From Pedobacter yulinensis (GTDB lineage: Bacteria; Bacteroidota; Bacteroidia; Sphingobacteriales; Sphingobacteriaceae), in assembly GCF_003029735.1 (NCBI RefSeq), contig NZ_KZ686271.1, positions 140,361-204,360 on the forward strand: a stretch of 64,000 bases of DNA, written 5' to 3'. Position numbers and translations under genes: made by a program. Shown piece after piece: positions 61,120 through 64,000 of this stretch; the stretch's first letter is position 1, and each line of letters starts with the position of its first letter. Under the pieces are notes generated by a model, which was not told the origin of the DNA, ran no database searches, and saw only the letters and a list, made by a program, of their open reading frames with translations.

Positions 61120-62049
61120 CTAGTTGCTTTTTTTAAGAATGGTGTTGTTAAAAACGGTATCAGGCTTCTTCGTTTTCTCCAGGAATGCCTTGTATTTAGC
61201 CTGGTCTTCGGCAATGGCAGCCAAATATTTTTTTGCCGACTCAATGCCTTCTTCGCTTGCTTTTTTGAGCTGCTCGGCGTCTTTCAGGTATTTGCTGTCT
61301 TTATGGGCTTCCACGAAGTCATTGTAAAAACCAATCGCTTCGGTATATCGTTCTTCCTGCCTGTTTTCAAGACTGTTTTTAGCGTACAAATATTGGGCCT
61401 TGATGATCAGGAAATCCATTTCCTCGGCATATTTGATATCCGGATAGTCGCGCTGCGCGTTTTTGAAAGCGACAACAGCAGATTTATAATTGCGGATATC
61501 GTAATCGCCCATGTCCAGGTACATTTTGGCATTGGCGTAAGCCTTGTCTTCGAGTTTACCGCGCAGGTCTGAGATCAGTTTGCTGGCCTGGGCTACACGT
61601 TCACTTTTCGGGTAAAGGTTGATAAACAGCTGCAGGGCATCAATAGCCTTATAGGTATTTTCCTGGTCCAGCGTGGCATTCGGCGAATCCTGGTAATAAC
61701 AGAAGGCGCTCATGTAGCGGCATTCCTCGGCGTACTGACTGCTTGGATATGTATCGGCAAAAAATTTGAACTGGTACCGGGCCGTCGTATAATCCTTTAA
61801 GTGATATAAAGTATAGGCATAATGATAGTTCAGGGTTTCTGCACCTGAAATGCCCCGGTATTTTTGAGAGAGCTCTTCAAAAAGTATCAGCGCTTTACTG
61901 TAGTCACGTTTGCCGTAAAGGCGCATGGCTTCCTGATACTTTTTTGTCAGGTTATTGCTCAACCTGATCTTCTCAAACCGGGATTTACATCCGGCGAAGA
62001 CCATGGAAGCCATCATGAACACAATAAATACGTGCTTAATTTTAAACAT
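61120..62049 (-). CDS. bamD: Outer-membrane protein assembly lipoprotein BamD
   Basis: 309 residues. Lipobox VFAG-Cys21. Five TPR-like helical repeats follow (EAMRLYGKRDYSKALILFEELSQKYRGISGAETLNYHYAYTLYHLKDYTTARYQFKFFADTYPSSQYAEECRYMSAFCYYQ), as in BamD, which with BamA inserts beta-barrel proteins into the outer membrane. First gene of the operon with rpoZ, coaBC and DUF4835; its promoter (TTG-N20-TATCTTTG) ends 4 nt before the ATG. Confidence 0.93.
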   Translation of the reverse strand: MFKIKHVFIVFMMASMVFAGCKSRFEKIRLSNNLTKKYQEAMRLYGKRDYSKALILFEELSQKYRGISGAETLNYHYAYTLYHLKDYTTARYQFKFFADTYPSSQYAEECRYMSAFCYYQDSPNATLDQENTYKAIDALQLFINLYPKSERVAQASKLISDLRGKLEDKAYANAKMYLDMGDYDIRNYKSAVVAFKNAQRDYPDIKYAEEMDFLIIKAQYLYAKNSLENRQEERYTEAIGFYNDFVEAHKDSKYLKDAEQLKKASEEGIESAKKYLAAIAEDQAKYKAFLEKTKKPDTVFNNTILKKSN

Positions 62050-62053
62050 TTTG

Positions 62054-62084
62054 CAAAGATAAGGTAATAATACGACAACGTCAA
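62054..62084 (-). promoter_or_regulatory. Promoter of the bamD operon
   Basis: On the minus strand TTG (62082-62084) is followed after exactly 20 nt by TATCTTTG (62054-62061), a full match to the Bacteroidota form TTG-N19/20-TAnnTTTG. Only 4 nt separate it from the ATG, so the mRNA is leaderless or nearly so. Confidence 0.78.
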
Positions 62085-62160
62085 TAAAAACAATTGTGCG
62101 CTAAGCTAGCCAAAGTGCGTCATAGGACAAAGGGGTTAACATAATTTAACAGTTGGATTA

Positions 62161-62326
62161 AGTGGAATCGAGAATCAGGAATCATGACTGGGGAGCAGAA
62201 CCTGAATTGATCAAGGGTGAAAGAAAAAAGATCAGTGAATACGGCGTTTAACCCCTCGTCATGCCGAAACCGCTTCCTGATTGCTATGACTTGATAACCT
62301 GCGGTGAGGAATCTCCCGCTTGCCGT
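62161..62326. repeat. Flanking repeat A, copy 1
   Basis: Begins AGTGGAATC, ends GGAATCTCCCGCTTGCCGT. Homologous in the same direction to copy 2 at 63351-63530, with many substitutions and small indels. Contains the CCCCTCGTCATGCCGAAAC element typical of dispersed intergenic repeats in related genomes (from memory). Confidence 0.72.
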
Positions 62327-62350
62327 ATTCCAGGCTCTCGTTAACAGCAG

Positions 62351-62828
62351 GATTAAGGAGCAAAGAGCAAAGACCCGAGCGCCTTAGCCTGCGTGGTGCA
62401 GAAGCAGTGTCTGATGATAGCACGATTCTCGAAAGTTTTCTTACTGCCTTTGATCGGTGCGAAGCGGCCTTGTATCTTCTCGCCGCAGAAAAGGATGCAA
62501 AGTCTTGCAGGGCTCTAACGAGGTTGCGAACGACCAAGGCGGGGAACCAGCCCGGAATAGACTGGTGCAAGGGTATCCGGGCCTTTTCCCGCCGCCCTCA
62601 GACTTTGAATGCGTTTATGCAAGAAGAGATACACAGCCGCCCGCCTTTTGCTTCTTTTTGGCGAGGAAAAGAAGTAGCCTCCGCGGCAATGAGCGGCTAG
62701 AATCGCTATGGAAGCAGGAACCTCCGCTTGCGGTCATCCCAGGTTTTGTACCGCAACATAACAAGCTAAGCACTCCGTACAGCGGGATTCCTCCGCGCTG
62801 TGCTGGCGTTCGGGATGACGGTTTGGTT
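62351..62828. repeat. 478-bp direct repeat B, copy 1
   Basis: Aligns without gaps to copy 2 at a constant offset of 518 bp, with fewer than ten substitutions noted. Internal inverted repeat GTCATCCC (62733-62740) / GGGATGAC (62812-62819). Begins GATTAAGGAGCAAAG. Confidence 0.92.
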
Positions 62829-62868
62829 GGGTGGGGGCGCGTAGCCTGCAGGGTGCTGATGGATCAAG

Positions 62869-63346
62869 GATTAAGGAACAAAGAGCAAAGACCCGAGCGC
62901 CTTAGCCTGCGTCGTGCAGAAGCAGTGTCTGATGATAGCACGATTCTCGAAAGTTTTCTTACTGCCTTTGATCGGTGCGAAGCGGCCTTGTATCTTCTCG
63001 CCGCAGAAAAGAATGCAAAGTCTTGCAGGGCTCTAACGAGGTTGCGAACGACCAAGGCGGGGAACCAGCCCGGAATAGACTGGTGCAAGGGTATCCGGGC
63101 CTTTTCCCGCTGCCCTCAGACTTTGAATGCTTTTATGCAAGAAGAGATACACAGCCGCCCGCCTTTTGCTTCTTTTTGGCGAGGAAAAGAAGTAGCCTCC
63201 GCGGCAATGAGCGGCTAGAATCGCTATGGAAGCAGGAACCTCCGCTTGCGGTCATCCCAGGTTTTGTACCGCAACATAACAAGCTAAGCACTCCGTACAG
63301 CGGGATCCCTCCGCGCTGTGTTGGCGTTCGGGATAACGGTTTGGTT
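62869..63346. repeat. 478-bp direct repeat B, copy 2
   Basis: Begins GATTAAGGAACAAAG; the right arm of the internal inverted repeat is altered to GGGATAAC. The 40-bp spacer 62829-62868 separates the copies. Confidence 0.92.
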
Positions 63347-63350
63347 CGGG

Positions 63351-63530
63351 AGTGGAATCAGCAATCAGGACCGGGGTGTAGAATCTGGGTTGATCAAAGA
63401 TGAATCTGGGTTGATCAAAGATGAAAGAACAAAGAACAATGACCATGGCGTCTAACCCCTCGTCATTCCGAAACTGTTTCCTGATTACTAGGGCTCGGAA
63501 ACCTCCGGTGAGGAATCTCCCGCTTGCCGT
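63351..63530. repeat. Flanking repeat A, copy 2
   Basis: Same direction as copy 1. Contains an additional exact tandem duplication of 21 bp (63381-63401 and 63402-63422), which copy 1 lacks. Confidence 0.72.
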
Positions 63531-63733
63531 CAGCCAAGTTTTGAAAATGTCGAGGCTCCCATCTATCATCTATATAGTATATATATGTATATACAGCAAG
63601 AACCCCCACCAAGGTCAGCTCAAACTGCGTCAAAACACTTTCGTTGTGCCAAATGTTTGCCTTGCTTTTGAATTTTTTCTGCTGGACAATCAATGAGTTA
63701 GCAAAAGCGTACGAAAAATTAAGGCGGTAGGTG

Positions 63734-63764
63734 TTGCATGGAAGGGGAAATGTTTCTACTTTTG
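63734..63764 (+). promoter_or_regulatory. Tandem promoter P1 (putative rRNA operon)
   Basis: TTG (63734-63736), 20-nt spacer, TACTTTTG (63757-63764). The initial transcribed sequence CACTCCGCTTCGGAAGGAAGGGGGA resembles that after P2. Confidence 0.75.
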
Positions 63765-63912
63765 CACTCCGCTTCGGAAGGAAGGGGGACGCCGAAAAGA
63801 GGGCAGATGCAACGGAAACGAAGTTTTTGACTGATTTGGAGGTATTGAAAAGCAGCAGCTGAAGTTAAAGGGAGCAGCGGAAAAGCGGGGAGAAAATATT
63901 TTAAAATATTTC

Positions 63913-63942
63913 TTGCAGAAGCCAAAAAGTTAGCTACCTTTG
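63913..63942 (+). promoter_or_regulatory. Tandem promoter P2 (putative rRNA operon)
   Basis: TTG (63913-63915), 19-nt spacer, TACCTTTG (63935-63942), followed by CAGCCCGGTTCGGAAGGAACGGGAGA. Two strong promoters 178 bp apart with matching start regions and no gene behind them to the window end suggest a stable RNA operon just downstream. Confidence 0.78.
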
Positions 63943-64000
63943 CAGCCCGGTTCGGAAGGAACGGGAGATGTGAAAAGCTGAAGAGGAAGAGAAGAAAAAA

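Larger units (their letters stand above)
62327..63720. other. Gene-free repeat region before putative rRNA promoters
   Basis: About 1.4 kb with no credible gene. It holds the two 478-bp repeats B and part of the flanking A copies, then AT-rich sequence (63545-63720) including TATATATGTATATACA. Open readings inside repeat B are conserved only because the two copies are nearly identical. Confidence 0.75.

Noticed and set aside
62457..63403. Open reading frames of 140-253 codons in the duplicated region
   Set aside because: They lie in the 478-bp repeat, appear in matching form in both copies and on several frames, lack start signals and similarity, and are explained by the duplication.

Overview
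The window comes from a member of the Bacteroidota, most likely of Sphingobacteriaceae type (Pedobacter/Mucilaginibacter-like). The evidence is a SusC/SusD pair with a FecI/FecR-type sigma/anti-sigma pair, a type IX secretion C-terminal domain, several CarboxypepD-regulatory/TonB-type outer-membrane proteins, DUF4290 and DUF4835 genes, and promoters of the Bacteroidota form TTG-N19/20-TAnnTTTG. Base composition is mixed. No phage, insertion sequence, integrase or CRISPR array was seen. About 50 protein genes and one tRNA gene are supported.

Layout. 1-3.1 kb: 3' part of an ammonium transporter gene, a BBP2-type outer-membrane porin and a small secreted protein. 3.1-7.5 kb: an RNase H-like YkuK protein, a fused trehalose-6-phosphate synthase/phosphatase and a catalase. 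7.6-9.8 kb: a BlaI-type repressor and M56 membrane peptidase with tandem operator dyads. 9.9-20.6 kb: housekeeping genes (dprA, CBS-domain cysteine/cystathionine synthase, metallophosphoesterase, murA, DUF4290, uvrD/pcrA, a T9SS-exported GDSL hydrolase, an M20 peptidase). 20.6-28.7 kb: a dicarboxylate symporter, a divergent HxlR/short-chain dehydrogenase pair, lipoproteins, tRNA-Arg(CCG), mgtE and a GH15 glucosidase. 29-36.9 kb: a DbpA-like helicase, a one-repeat DUF1456 protein, a TonB-type outer-membrane protein, a hybrid two-component regulator and two small unknown proteins. 36.9-42.1 kb: ettA, clpC and a CAP-domain protein. 42.3-50.3 kb: a nutrient-uptake locus (ECF sigma, FecR, SusC, SusD, discoidin lipoprotein) without a carbohydrate-active enzyme. 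50.5-55.6 kb: a PA0069-type radical SAM protein, a CarboxypepD-regulatory protein, fabI and recN. 55.7-58.5 kb: a second BlaI/M56 module whose peptidase carries twelve exact-length 20-residue repeats. 58.6-62.0 kb: DUF4835, coaBC, rpoZ, bamD, reading leftward as a tight operon. 62.1-64.0 kb: a gene-free stretch with a 478-bp direct duplication, ending in two tandem strong promoters that probably drive an rRNA operon beginning just beyond the window.

How the parts fit. Trehalose synthesis (OtsAB) and a GH15 enzyme that might hydrolyse it lie 21 kb apart. The FecI/FecR/SusC/SusD genes form a cell-surface signalling and import unit: the SusC N-terminal STN domain should talk to FecR, which releases the sigma factor. 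The two BlaI/M56 modules look like independent membrane stress switches, each with its own operator sequence, so they should not cross-regulate.

I found no clearly new multi-gene defence or mobile system. The least explained elements are the periplasmic extensions of the two M56 proteins (a tandem 20-residue helical repeat in one; a plug-like segment, proline-rich linker and two TonB-box-like tails in the other), the duplicated non-coding element before the putative rRNA promoter, and active-site substitutions in MurA (Cys to Asp) and the CoaC domain.
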